Source: Actinomyces dentalis DSM 19115 (lineage in GTDB: Bacteria > Actinomycetota > Actinomycetes > Actinomycetales > Actinomycetaceae). Taken from it: a DNA stretch of 64,000 nt. A model generated the notes under the pieces. It did not search any database. It was not told the DNA's origin and saw nothing but the letters and a program-made list of their open reading frames with translations. Numbering within the stretch: the stretch's first letter is position 1; each line of letters starts with the position of its first letter. Where the stretch lies: the NCBI RefSeq assembly GCF_000429225.1, contig NZ_AUBL01000019.1:1-64000 (forward strand), written 5' to 3'. Shown in pieces: positions 17,047-25,023 of this stretch. Both the position numbers and the translations under genes were made by a program.

Positions 17047-17769
17047 ATGACTCGGGTGACGGACGACGCGGTCGGGCGGGGTCACTGCGGCGAGGTCGGG
17101 CGGGTCGCGACCGCTGCGACGCAGGCGGCGGCGGAGACGGCGGAAGCGGCGGCGACCGGGACGTCGCCGGGGCCGCCGCCGAGGCGCGCCGACGCGGTGC
17201 GCAACCGGGCCTGCATCCTCGAGGCCGCCAGGCGCCTGGTGACCGAGCGGGGGACCGACGTGGCCATGGGGGAGATCGCCCGGGAGGCCGGCGTCGCCGT
17301 CGGCACCCTCTACCGGCACTTCCCCAACAAGGCGGATCTGCTCGCCGCCGTCGTCACCCAGTACGTCGAGGCCGTGGCCGAGGATGCTCAGGACGCCTGG
17401 GCGCGCGTCGAGGCCGGACGGGCCGACGCCGCCCAGGAGCTCCTGGAGTTCCTGGAGCGGGCCCTGGAGATGATCTCCAGGAGCCATGCCGCCAAGGCCG
17501 TCGCCCAGGCGCTGGGCGCGCAGGTGGAGTACTCCGAGCCGGAGACCCGCGCCACCCGGGCGCTGGAGCGCCTCATCGGGGCGGGGCGGGCGAGCGGGCG
17601 GCTGCGGGGCGACCTCGCCGTCTCCGACCTCTACATCCTCATGGTCTTCTACCCCGGGGACGGCCCGGTCGAGGTCCGCCGGCGCTGGCTGGAGCTCATC
17701 CGCCCCGGCCTGCTGGGAGCGGGCGCGCAGGAAGGGCGCGTCCCCCGGTCGACGTCCGACGGGGTCTGA
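17047..17769 (+). CDS. TetR-family transcriptional regulator
   Basis: The 240-residue protein carries a TetR helix-turn-helix at about residues 75-105 (AMGEIAREAGVAVGTLYRHF) after a 45-residue Ala/Gly-rich leader. The true start may be a downstream codon; the ATG at 17047 follows GGGAGC. The effector domain contains nothing diagnostic. It is divergent from the SDR gene and probably controls both through the paired operators. It is unrelated in position to the downstream dapB, which has its own promoter. Confidence 0.86.
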   Translation: MTRVTDDAVGRGHCGEVGRVATAATQAAAETAEAAATGTSPGPPPRRADAVRNRACILEAARRLVTERGTDVAMGEIAREAGVAVGTLYRHFPNKADLLAAVVTQYVEAVAEDAQDAWARVEAGRADAAQELLEFLERALEMISRSHAAKAVAQALGAQVEYSEPETRATRALERLIGAGRASGRLRGDLAVSDLYILMVFYPGDGPVEVRRRWLELIRPGLLGAGAQEGRVPRSTSDGV

Positions 17770-17873
17770 CGGGGCCTGACGGGCGGGCTGCGCCTCACGG
17801 CGGGCGGGAGAGTGGCGGCGCACGAGGAGCTCCAGTACCGCTCGCGCTCCGCCCCACGGGGCGGGGGAGTCGT

Positions 17874-17879
17874 TAGGGT
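17874..17879 (+). promoter_or_regulatory. Predicted leaderless -10 box of dapB
   Basis: TAGGGT lies 7 nt before the ATG, so transcription should start at or beside the start codon. Confidence 0.5.
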
Positions 17880-17886
17880 GGGGGCC

Positions 17887-18639
17887 ATGACGATTCGCGT
17901 AGCTGTTGTAGGCGCCGCCGGGCGCATGGGATCGACCGTCTGCCAGGCGGTTCAGGACGCCGAGGGTCTGGAGCTCGTCGCCCGCCTCGACGTGGGGGAC
18001 CGGATCGTGCCCGCCACCCTGGGGGGCGCGCAGGTCGCCGTCGACTTCACCGTTCCGGACGTGACCGAGGCCAATGTCCACGCCCTCATCGAGGCCGGCG
18101 TCGACGCCGTCGTGGGCACCACCGGCTGGACCGAGGAGTCCTACGCCCGCGTCGCCGAGCACCTGGCGCGCCCCGAGGCCGCCGGGCGCGCCGTCCTCAT
18201 CGCCCCGAACTTCGCCCTGTCCGCCGTGCTCGCCATGGGATTCGCGGCCCGGGCGGCCCGCTACTTCGAGTCGGTGGAGGTCATCGAGCTCCACCACCCC
18301 GATAAGGTCGACGCCCCCTCGGGCACGGCGGCGGCCACGGCCAGGGCCGTCGCGGCGGCCCGCGCCGAGGCGGGGCTGGGCGTGAGCCCGGACGCCACGC
18401 GGACCGACCCGCTCGGCGCGCGGGGCGCGGTCGTCGACGGCGTCCACGTCCACGCCGTGCGGCTGCGCGGGCTCACCGCCCACGAGGAGGTCGTGCTGGG
18501 CAACTCCGGCGAGCAGCTCACCATCCGCACGGACTGCTTCGACCGCTCCAGCTTCATGCCCGGCGTCATCCTCGCCGTGCGCGAGGTGGGCGCCCGGCCG
18601 GGGCTGACGATCGGCCTGGACCGGCTGCTCGACCTGTGA
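17887..18639 (+). CDS. dapB: 4-hydroxy-tetrahydrodipicolinate reductase
   Basis: DapB reduces the DapA product with NAD(P)H in the lysine/diaminopimelate pathway. Seen are the nucleotide-binding VVGAAGRMG at the N-terminus, VGTTGWT, and the active-site segment ELHHPDKVDAPSGTA with the catalytic His-His and Lys. At 250 residues it is full length. In relatives dapA follows closely; here about 3.6 kb of repeats, IS remnants and acquired genes separate them. Confidence 0.96.
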   Translation: MTIRVAVVGAAGRMGSTVCQAVQDAEGLELVARLDVGDRIVPATLGGAQVAVDFTVPDVTEANVHALIEAGVDAVVGTTGWTEESYARVAEHLARPEAAGRAVLIAPNFALSAVLAMGFAARAARYFESVEVIELHHPDKVDAPSGTAAATARAVAAARAEAGLGVSPDATRTDPLGARGAVVDGVHVHAVRLRGLTAHEEVVLGNSGEQLTIRTDCFDRSSFMPGVILAVREVGARPGLTIGLDRLLDL

Positions 18640-18830
18640 GTTCGGGCGGCGCCGTCCCCGGCCGGGTGCGGTCGGGGACCGGTGACCGGTGGCCGGGCGA
18701 GGTCGGTGGTCGGGGCCGCGGCTCCCGGATCCCCGCCGGATTGCCCCGGAACATCCCATAAGACCCACGAGCCCCATGCGCCTCATCGGGGTCGGGGTCC
18801 GAGGGTGCTCGTTCAATCTACCGGAGGGTC

Positions 18831-19006
18831 GGTTGTCCAAATCTGTTGCAAAGACCCGGATCGGGCCGGAGCGCCGGAAGAGAATCGTTGATATTCCGGG
18901 CTTTTATTCTCGGCCGATCCCGGCCCGGGACGCCTTTGCAACAGATTTGGACACGTCCACGCCCCGGACCGTCCCAGGAGCCCCACCCGCACCACCCCGC
19001 GCCCGT
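18831..19006. repeat. MITE-like dispersed repeat, copy 2
   Basis: A perfect 19-bp inverted repeat (GTCCAAATCTGTTGCAAAG at 18835-18853, complement at 18934-18952) lies inside a block homologous to 2116-2291. The interior GTTGATATTCCG and the right-hand extension to CCGCGCCCGT are shared. It marks the left edge of the accessory island between dapB and dapA. Nothing else is seen in 18640-18830. Confidence 0.75.
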
Positions 19007-19074
19007 CAGCAGCCTGCGGGCCGACTCGTCCCCGCGCACGGCTCACACCAGCAGGACGCGGGCGCCGTCGGCGG
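19007..19074 (-). pseudogene. Fragment duplicated from the GNAT gene at 21477
   Basis: About 67 bp are identical at 63 positions to 21567-21633 inside the acetyltransferase gene. In frame on the minus strand they encode ADGARVLLVWAVRGDES, as in that gene. The fragment abuts the MITE-like copy on one side and lies close to the IS256 remnant on the other. It may be the scar of a tandem GNAT duplication or of the event that inserted the island. Confidence 0.7.
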
Positions 19075-19181
19075 CCGGATCGAACCGGCTGCGGTAGTCG
19101 ATCTCCCGCAGGCGGCCCGGGACCTCGCGCTCGGCGTCGGCGTCCGTGGCGGTAGCGGGTGGGCGTAGCGGCGCACCCCGC

Positions 19182-19343
19182 CTGATCGGCTCCGTCCTGC
19201 TCGAACAGCACGAGGAGTGGCAGTACGGCGAACGCCGATATCTTTCCCAGACCTCACTGCAGCGCCTGACCGACATGCTCCACACCGACAACAGCACTGG
19301 CGGCGCCGGCAGTCATCCCGCCCCGCCCGCCATCACCACCTGA
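19182..19343 (+). pseudogene. 3' end of an IS256-family transposase
   Basis: About 54 codons give the conserved C-terminus of IS256-type transposases (LIGSVLLEQHEEWQYGERRY, then LSQTSLQRL) and end at a stop. Everything upstream of this is missing, so the gene is dead. No element ends were recognised. Confidence 0.75.
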
Positions 19344-19460
19344 CCGGAAGAACACCACACCAAAAGACTTGACCGAACCCGACCGCGGCCCGTGTCGCCG
19401 AGGACCCCGGGCGGCAGAATGACCGGGGAAGCGCTTGTCCCAACTAGACGGAATGGTGCG

Positions 19461-19497
19461 GTGACACTGCAGGGGATCATCCCACCCGCAGTGTCAC
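19461..19497 (-). terminator. Possible hairpin terminator over the stop of the AlkZ-like gene
   Basis: GTGACACTGC at 19461-19470 pairs perfectly with GCAGTGTCAC at 19488-19497, and the stop codon lies in the loop. There is no T tract. Confidence 0.35.
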
Positions 19498-20592
19498 CTT
19501 CACCAAACCATGCACCGCTGCAAGCCGCGCGGCTGCATCCTCCAGCACCTTGGACGGCGGCGCCTGCTCACCTGGAAACGGGGTGACGATAAGATACCCG
19601 TCATCCATTTCCCAGACGCCGGTGATCCGCCCACCCTGGGTCAGGACGGGAGCGATCCAACCCGCAGCCTTGCTCACCCGCGAGCGATGCTTGTTCGCCA
19701 GCATGTGAGTGTCCTTAGTCCCAGGACCAAGGACGAACTGGTCGAACGCTCCTAGGAGGTGAGTAGCGCGGCTGGGCCGGGTGGCCGCGAGCTCGTCCTC
19801 ATGCTCGGCGAGCAGATATCGTGTCTCATCCTTCACCCGCACCTCGACGATTTGCTCGCCAAGACTGGCGAACCAGCTCTTGAGCGTTGACTTCTTGTTG
19901 CTGTTGCGAGAAAGCCATGCGTCAAAGGTTTCAGGGGACGCTGGACCATAGGCGGAGAGGTATCGTTTAATGACCGCCGGTGCTGCCTCCGCAGGATCGG
20001 GTAGCCCATTCCAGTTCTTCAGAAAACTGGCAGGGTTAGTGAATGTGACCTTCGAAGAACGGCTCGGGCCATAGCACAAGACGCCCTGCCATGCGAGAGG
20101 CTTGAGCAGAGCACCCCACCCGGAGCGCAGTTGTTCTTCCATCCCCTTGAACCGTTTGTCCTGAACCAGTTCGCTCACCAGTTCATCGCGAGACAGTACT
20201 TGACCGTCGAGGAGGTCAGCGACAGACTCCGTCAGTTGATCGACCTCCTCTGGCGTGGCGCCGAAGTGCCGCGACCAGGTGGGCTTGGTCCACGTACGAG
20301 CGCCGGCTAGCAGCGATAGGTACTCCGCTACGTCTGCAGACCGCATCGCGTGCAGCGTTCCGCGCATCGCCCAAGTCTTGACAAGCGAGCGGTCGGAGTA
20401 CGCACGCTTGACCCCTTCAGGTCGCGGGTTGCGTTGCCGTAAGACGATAGCGGTCTCAGCAGCGGAAGCCACCTGCGCCTGCGCACCGCAGAGCCGTCCG
20501 ACGATCTCAACAGGACCTGCGTCCGTCAACGGTTCCAGGTACTGCCTGTGCAGCCTCCATGCGAGCACCTGTTCGGCGGAAACCTCGATCAA
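19477..20592 (-). CDS. AlkZ-like winged-helix DNA glycosylase (HTH_42 family)
   Basis: The 371-residue protein belongs to the HTH_42 (DUF1006) family, whose characterised members, Streptomyces AlkZ and E. coli YcaQ, remove bulky alkyl lesions and unhook DNA crosslinks. The catalytic Q-x-Q motif is visible at about residues 38-40 (CGAQAQVASAAETA), as in the AlkZ branch, where YcaQ has H-x-Q. Three winged-helix units are expected; the C-terminal GRITGVWEMDDGYLIVTPF is typical. The start is TTG with GAGAGGGG upstream. GC content is visibly lower than in the neighbours, so recent transfer is likely. Specificity (self-resistance or general repair) is unknown. Confidence 0.78.
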   Translation of the reverse strand: MIEVSAEQVLAWRLHRQYLEPLTDAGPVEIVGRLCGAQAQVASAAETAIVLRQRNPRPEGVKRAYSDRSLVKTWAMRGTLHAMRSADVAEYLSLLAGARTWTKPTWSRHFGATPEEVDQLTESVADLLDGQVLSRDELVSELVQDKRFKGMEEQLRSGWGALLKPLAWQGVLCYGPSRSSKVTFTNPASFLKNWNGLPDPAEAAPAVIKRYLSAYGPASPETFDAWLSRNSNKKSTLKSWFASLGEQIVEVRVKDETRYLLAEHEDELAATRPSRATHLLGAFDQFVLGPGTKDTHMLANKHRSRVSKAAGWIAPVLTQGGRITGVWEMDDGYLIVTPFPGEQAPPSKVLEDAAARLAAVHGLVKVTLRVG

Positions 20593-20620
20593 CGTCGTCC
20601 CCTCTCGGCGTTACCGTCAG

Positions 20621-20626
20621 ATTCTA
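20621..20626 (-). promoter_or_regulatory. Predicted -10 box of the AlkZ-like gene
   Basis: TAGAAT on the minus strand lies about 28 nt before the TTG start and leaves room for the GAGAGGGG ribosome-binding site. Confidence 0.45.
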
Positions 20627-20655
20627 AGCATCTTCGGGGATCTTCGCAATTCAGG

Positions 20656-21475
20656 CTATTCGCAGTCGAGGGTGTGGTCGGGGTCTGAATCCGCCGGTTT
20701 CGAGCAGTGATCTGGCGATGCAGTTGGTGACGTTTCTAAATCCGAGTGCTGAGCCGCGCAGGTGTTCGAGTCGGCCGTTGATCGCCTCGGTCGGTCCGTT
20801 GGATGCGCCGGACCGGTCGAAGCGGGCCGGCGCGTCGACGGCCCGATTCTTGAGCGTCCTGCCCGGGGCGATGATCTCGGCCGACGACTTGGGCGCTCCG
20901 CTGCTGATCGAGTTATCGGCTTGACCATCGATGCGCGTCCCCGGCGGCGATCGGCGTGCCGGTGGGCCGCGATCATCCGCTGGTGGATCGACCATGTCAT
21001 CTCGACCTCGATGCGGGCGGGGCGGCGAACAGCGCCTCGAGCCGGTTCTGCTGCTTCTCGGTGAGGGGATCTGCACCGGTGCGCAGGGTCCGCCGCGCTC
21101 GGTGCGTCTCCGCGCGTGCTCGTCCACGCCGATCGCGGTGACGCCGTCGAGCCGGTCGGGGTGATCGATCAGCGCCCGCTTCCCCTCGGCCAGGACCGCG
21201 TCATTCGCCGTATGCCACGCGACCCCGGGGCCCTCGGCTCGGCCGCGCGACCGGCGTCTTGACGCCATGCGCGCCCGCAGCCGGTGCGCCGGTGACGGCG
21301 CGGGGCCGCCTCCGGCGCGGCCGGCCGCCACCCGAACGGCTCGTGCGCCGGCCTCCGGATCGCGCTGTCACGCGGCGCGTCCTCACGGCCGCACCGGCGA
21401 CGCCGCCGGCCGACCCTGCACCCACATGCCGACCCGGTCGGGATTCTGGACCGCCCCGACGATGAAATCTTGAGG
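20656..21475 (-). pseudogene. Decayed ISL3-family transposase
   Basis: Recognisable ISL3 pieces occur in the right order but in different frames. AWHTANDAVLAEGKRALIDHP and IGVDEHARRR represent the start of the catalytic region. IHQRMIAAHRHADRRRGRA is in a shifted frame. GASNGPTEAINGRLEHLRGS, then ALGFRNVTNCIARSLLETGG, form the C-terminus. About 110 residues after GVDEH, including most of the DDE core, are missing, and the N-terminal zinc-finger part is scrambled. It is an immobile remnant. Confidence 0.8.
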
Positions 21476-21476
21476 C

Positions 21477-22109
21477 TTACAGCGCTGCGCCCCAGCACTC
21501 CTCGGTGACGCCCCGGCCCACGGGCAGCTCGCGGCGCGAGGGCGTGCGCTCCAGTCCCGCGCCCGCCAGCAGCCCGCGGACCGACTCGTCCCCGCGAACG
21601 GCCCACACCAGCAGGACGCGGGCGCCGTCGGCGCGGGCGTGGTCGGCGGCCGCCGCGAGCAGGCGCGAGCCGTGCCCGGAGCGCTGACGGGTCGGATCGA
21701 CGCCGAGGGCCGTGATCTCGACCGCCGATTCCGGCTCGGCGCCGGGATCCCCCTGCGCCAGCCCCTGGGTGGGGGCCAGGCCGAGGAGCCCGACCACCTC
21801 GCCGTCCTCGGTCGCCACCAGCACGCGGTGGCGGGGCGAGGGCGGGGCCAGCACCGCCCGCTCCCACCCGGCGGCGAGCACGGGCGCGGCGATCATGGCG
21901 ACGACGCCGGCGGGCAGGGGCGCGCCGTCGTGGGCGGCGGCGTGGGCGACGCGCAGGGAGGCCAGCATCGACGCGGCGTGCACGCGCCCGATCGCCTCCA
22001 GGTCGTCTCCCGTCGCCTCGCGCACGAACCCGCCCGCCCCGGCGGGCGGATCGGCGGGCCGGCCGGCCTCGAAGGCGGCGGGGCGGGCGGGCGCATCGCG
22101 GTCTGCCAT
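21477..22109 (-). CDS. GNAT-family N-acetyltransferase
   Basis: This 210-residue protein has a GNAT fold. The acetyl-CoA loop is in ALGVDPTRQRSGHGSRLLAA (R-x-x-G-x-G-like), preceded by the strand RVLVATEDGEVVGLLGLAP, and DGARVLLVWAVRGDE forms the later strand. The substrate is unknown. The ATG at 22109 lies 7 nt from a TAGGCT box, so it is probably leaderless. A 67-bp piece of this gene is repeated at 19007. The gene is divergent from dapA. Confidence 0.82.
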   Translation of the reverse strand: MADRDAPARPAAFEAGRPADPPAGAGGFVREATGDDLEAIGRVHAASMLASLRVAHAAAHDGAPLPAGVVAMIAAPVLAAGWERAVLAPPSPRHRVLVATEDGEVVGLLGLAPTQGLAQGDPGAEPESAVEITALGVDPTRQRSGHGSRLLAAAADHARADGARVLLVWAVRGDESVRGLLAGAGLERTPSRRELPVGRGVTEECWGAAL

Positions 22110-22116
22110 GGGCGCG

Positions 22117-22122
22117 AGCCTA
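22117..22122 (-). promoter_or_regulatory. Predicted leaderless -10 box of the GNAT gene
   Basis: TAGGCT on the minus strand, 7 nt before the ATG at 22109. Confidence 0.5.
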
Positions 22123-22268
22123 ACGGCCCGCAGGCCGACGACGTGCGGCGCGATGCGGGGGCGGCGGGCGCGTCTCGTCGGGGCGGGGCCGCCCCGCCGC
22201 GGCCCGCAACCGCCCCCGCGGCCCGCAATCGGCCCGCCGTACCCGCCCCGCCGGGCGCGCCGCGCCGG

Positions 22269-22274
22269 TAGGCT
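22269..22274 (+). promoter_or_regulatory. Predicted leaderless -10 box of dapA
   Basis: TAGGCT, 6 nt (GACCCC) before the ATG. The same box and spacing occur before the M16 gene. Confidence 0.55.
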
Positions 22275-22280
22275 GACCCC

Positions 22281-23177
22281 ATGAGCGCTCTCCCGACACG
22301 TCCCTTCGGCTCCGTCGGAGTCGCCATGGTCACCCCCTTCACCCCCGACGGCGCCATCGACGTCGAGGCCGCCCAGTCCCTGGCGGTCACCCTCGTCGAC
22401 GACGGGGCGGACATGATCCTGCTGGCCGGCACCACCGGCGAGGCCCCCACCACCCACCTGCCGGAGAAGCAGACGCTCCTGCGGGAGGTCGGCGACGCCA
22501 TCGGCGGGCGCGCCATGCTCGTGGCCGGCGCCGGCTCCAACGACACCGCCCACGCCGTGCGCATCGGGGTGGGCTCCCAGCAGGCCGGGGCGCAGGGCCT
22601 GCTCATCAACGCCCCCTACTACAACCGCCCCAGCGCCGAGGGCGTCTACCGCCACATCATGGCGGTCGTCGAGGCCACCGACCTGCCCGTCATGGTCTAC
22701 GACATCCCCGGGCGCACCGGCGTGAGGATCACCGACGACACCCTCGCCCGCCTGGCCGAGCACGAGCGGGTCCTGGCGGTCAAGGACGCCACCGGCGACG
22801 TCGAGCAGGCCTTCCGGCGCATGGAGGCCACCGGCCTGGCGTACTACTCGGGCGATGACGGCCTCAACTTCGCCTTCCTGGCGCACGGGGCCAGCGGCGT
22901 CGTGTCCGTGGTCGCCCACGCCGACGCCCACTCCTGGCGGGAGATGATCACCGAGGTCGACGCCGGCGACCTGCCCGGCGCCCGGGCCGTGGCCCGGCGC
23001 ATGCGACCCCTGGTGGCCGCCATGATGGGCGGCGGGCAGGGGGCCGTCATGGCCAAGGAGGCGCTGCTGCTCCAGGGGCGCATCCCCGGCGCCGACGTGC
23101 GCCTGCCGCTCGTGCGCGCCGAGGCCGACGAGGTGGCGGCCCTGCGCGGGGTCCTGGCCGAGCTCGGCCTGCTGTGA
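22281..23177 (+). CDS. dapA: 4-hydroxy-tetrahydrodipicolinate synthase
   Basis: DapA condenses pyruvate with aspartate semialdehyde, the first committed step to DAP and lysine. The protein is a complete 298-residue TIM barrel. The Schiff-base Lys is near residue 168 (VLAVKDATGD), the catalytic Tyr near 140 (VMVYDIPGRTG), and the substrate-loop GTTGEAPTT is at 50-58. It ends convergently 55 bp from the acyl-CoA ligase gene. Confidence 0.97.
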   Translation: MSALPTRPFGSVGVAMVTPFTPDGAIDVEAAQSLAVTLVDDGADMILLAGTTGEAPTTHLPEKQTLLREVGDAIGGRAMLVAGAGSNDTAHAVRIGVGSQQAGAQGLLINAPYYNRPSAEGVYRHIMAVVEATDLPVMVYDIPGRTGVRITDDTLARLAEHERVLAVKDATGDVEQAFRRMEATGLAYYSGDDGLNFAFLAHGASGVVSVVAHADAHSWREMITEVDAGDLPGARAVARRMRPLVAAMMGGGQGAVMAKEALLLQGRIPGADVRLPLVRAEADEVAALRGVLAELGLL

Positions 23178-23232
23178 GACGGGCGGCGGCCCCGCCCCGC
23201 TGGTCCGGCGCGCCGCGAGCGCGGGGAGCGGC

Positions 23233-25023
23233 TCAGCGCCCCTCCAGCATCTCGCGCACCTGGCGGCGCATCACCTTGCCGATCACCGAGCGCGGCATCT
23301 CGTCGATGATCTCCAGGCGCCGCGGCAGGGCGTAGTGCGGCAGGGTCCGCTCGGCGTGGGCGCGCACCGACTCCAGGGTGATGGCCCCGGGCGCCGCCCC
23401 CTGCGCCGGCACGACGGCGGCCACGACCGTCTCCCCGCGGGCGCCGGCGTCCATGCCGACGACGGCGACGTCGGCCACCCCGTCCATGTCCCGGATGGCC
23501 GCCTCCACCTGGGAGGGGTAGACGTTGAAGCCGCCGGTGAGGATGAGCTCGCGCCTGCGGTCGGCCATCCACAGGAAGGACTCCTCGCGGCGCACCATGT
23601 CCCCGGTGCGCAGCCACCCGCCCGGCAGCATCGCGGCCGCCGTCGCCTCGGGGTCGCCCCAGTACCCGGCGAAGACCTGCGGCCCGCGCACGAGCAGCTC
23701 GCCGGGCTCGCCGTCGGGTACCTCGACGTCCACGTCCACCGGCGCGCCCGCGCCCAGGGCGGCCTCCAGCGCCTCAGGATCGACGACGCGCACGTCCGTG
23801 GACGGGAAGGGCAGCCCCAGCGCCCCCAGGCGGCGCGTGGGCCCCATGGGGGTGCCGGCCACGATCGGGCTCGTCTCGGTCATCCCGTAGCCCTCGACGA
23901 AGAAGCCGCCCGTGACCCGCTCCCACTCGGCCCCCACCGCCGGGGGCATGGGCGCCGCCCCGCACACCCCGAAGCGCAGGGAGCGCAGGTCCGTCCCCGC
24001 CTCCTGGGCCGCCCGCAGGATCCGCTCGAACATGACCGGCACGCCCACGAAGAAGGTCAGCGGCCGGCGCGCCTGGGCGCGCAGGACCTCGGCGACGTCG
24101 AACTTGGGCATCATCACCTGGGTGGCGGCCTTCTGCACCGCGCAGAACAGGTTGAAGGTCAGTCCGAAGGCGTGGAAGAAGGGCAGCAGGGACAGGAAGT
24201 TCTCCCCGCCCTCGTGCAGCATGGGCACCCAGGCGATGGCCTGGTTGGCGTTGGCGCGCAGATTGGTGTGGGTGAGCATGGCGGCCTTGGGCGCCCCGGT
24301 GGTCCCCCCGGTGTGCAGCAGCACCGCCACGTCCCGCCCGCCCGGGCGGGGCCAGGAGGCCGGGATGGGCTCGGCGCGCGCCGCCTCCCGGTCCCACGAG
24401 CGCACGCCGGCGGGCAGGCGCGGGGCCCGCATGGAGTCCCGGGCCTCCCGGGCCCTCGCCACGGGCAGGCGCAGGGCGGCGCGCAGGCGCGCGGGCAGGG
24501 CGGCCGACAGGTCCACCGAGAAGACCGTGCGCCCGCCCAGCGGGTCGACCGAGTCCGCCTCGGGGCCCGCGGCGCCCGCCTCGCGCGAGCGCGGGTCGAC
24601 GATCAGGTCCACGCCCTTCTCCCAGGCGACGACGACGCGGCCCCCGTGGCGCTCGAGCTGGGCGCGCAGCTCCTCGGCGGGCGCCAGGGGGTTGTGCTCG
24701 GCCACGATCGCCCCCAGGCGCAGCGCGCCGTAGACGGCGACCACGTGCTGCGGGCAGTTGGGCATGATGAGGGCGACCCGGTCCCCGCGCCTGACCCCGG
24801 CGTCGTGCAGCAGCCTGGCCGCCCGCTCGGAGGCCTCCAGCAGTTCGCGGTAGGTGGTGGTCGCCCCCAGGAAGTCGATGGCGACGCGGTCGGGGTAGAA
24901 GTGCGCGGCCGTCTCCAGCAGTTCGCCCAGCCCGGCGTCGGGCGCCTCGATGACGGCGGGGATGCCCGCCTGGTAGCGGGGGCGGTGGAACAGGGCGCAG
25001 TCCTCCACGTCCGGGGCGCTCAT
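23233..25023 (-). CDS. Long-chain acyl-CoA ligase paralogue (second gene of pair)
   Basis: This 596-residue AMP-forming ligase probably activates a fatty acid to its CoA thioester. The adenylate-forming P-loop LHTGGTTGAPKAAMLTHTN, the core motif EGYGMTETSPIVAGTPMG, the hinge region LRTGDMVRREE and the C-terminal Lys in PRSVIGKVMRRQ are all present. Its ATG overlaps the stop of the upstream paralogue (ATGA), so the two are co-translated. Both share the N-terminal YQxGIPxVI-type sequence and the FLGATTTYREL pattern, so they arose by tandem duplication. The chain length and the difference between the two are unknown. Confidence 0.88.
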   Translation of the reverse strand: MSAPDVEDCALFHRPRYQAGIPAVIEAPDAGLGELLETAAHFYPDRVAIDFLGATTTYRELLEASERAARLLHDAGVRRGDRVALIMPNCPQHVVAVYGALRLGAIVAEHNPLAPAEELRAQLERHGGRVVVAWEKGVDLIVDPRSREAGAAGPEADSVDPLGGRTVFSVDLSAALPARLRAALRLPVARAREARDSMRAPRLPAGVRSWDREAARAEPIPASWPRPGGRDVAVLLHTGGTTGAPKAAMLTHTNLRANANQAIAWVPMLHEGGENFLSLLPFFHAFGLTFNLFCAVQKAATQVMMPKFDVAEVLRAQARRPLTFFVGVPVMFERILRAAQEAGTDLRSLRFGVCGAAPMPPAVGAEWERVTGGFFVEGYGMTETSPIVAGTPMGPTRRLGALGLPFPSTDVRVVDPEALEAALGAGAPVDVDVEVPDGEPGELLVRGPQVFAGYWGDPEATAAAMLPGGWLRTGDMVRREESFLWMADRRRELILTGGFNVYPSQVEAAIRDMDGVADVAVVGMDAGARGETVVAAVVPAQGAAPGAITLESVRAHAERTLPHYALPRRLEIIDEMPRSVIGKVMRRQVREMLEGR

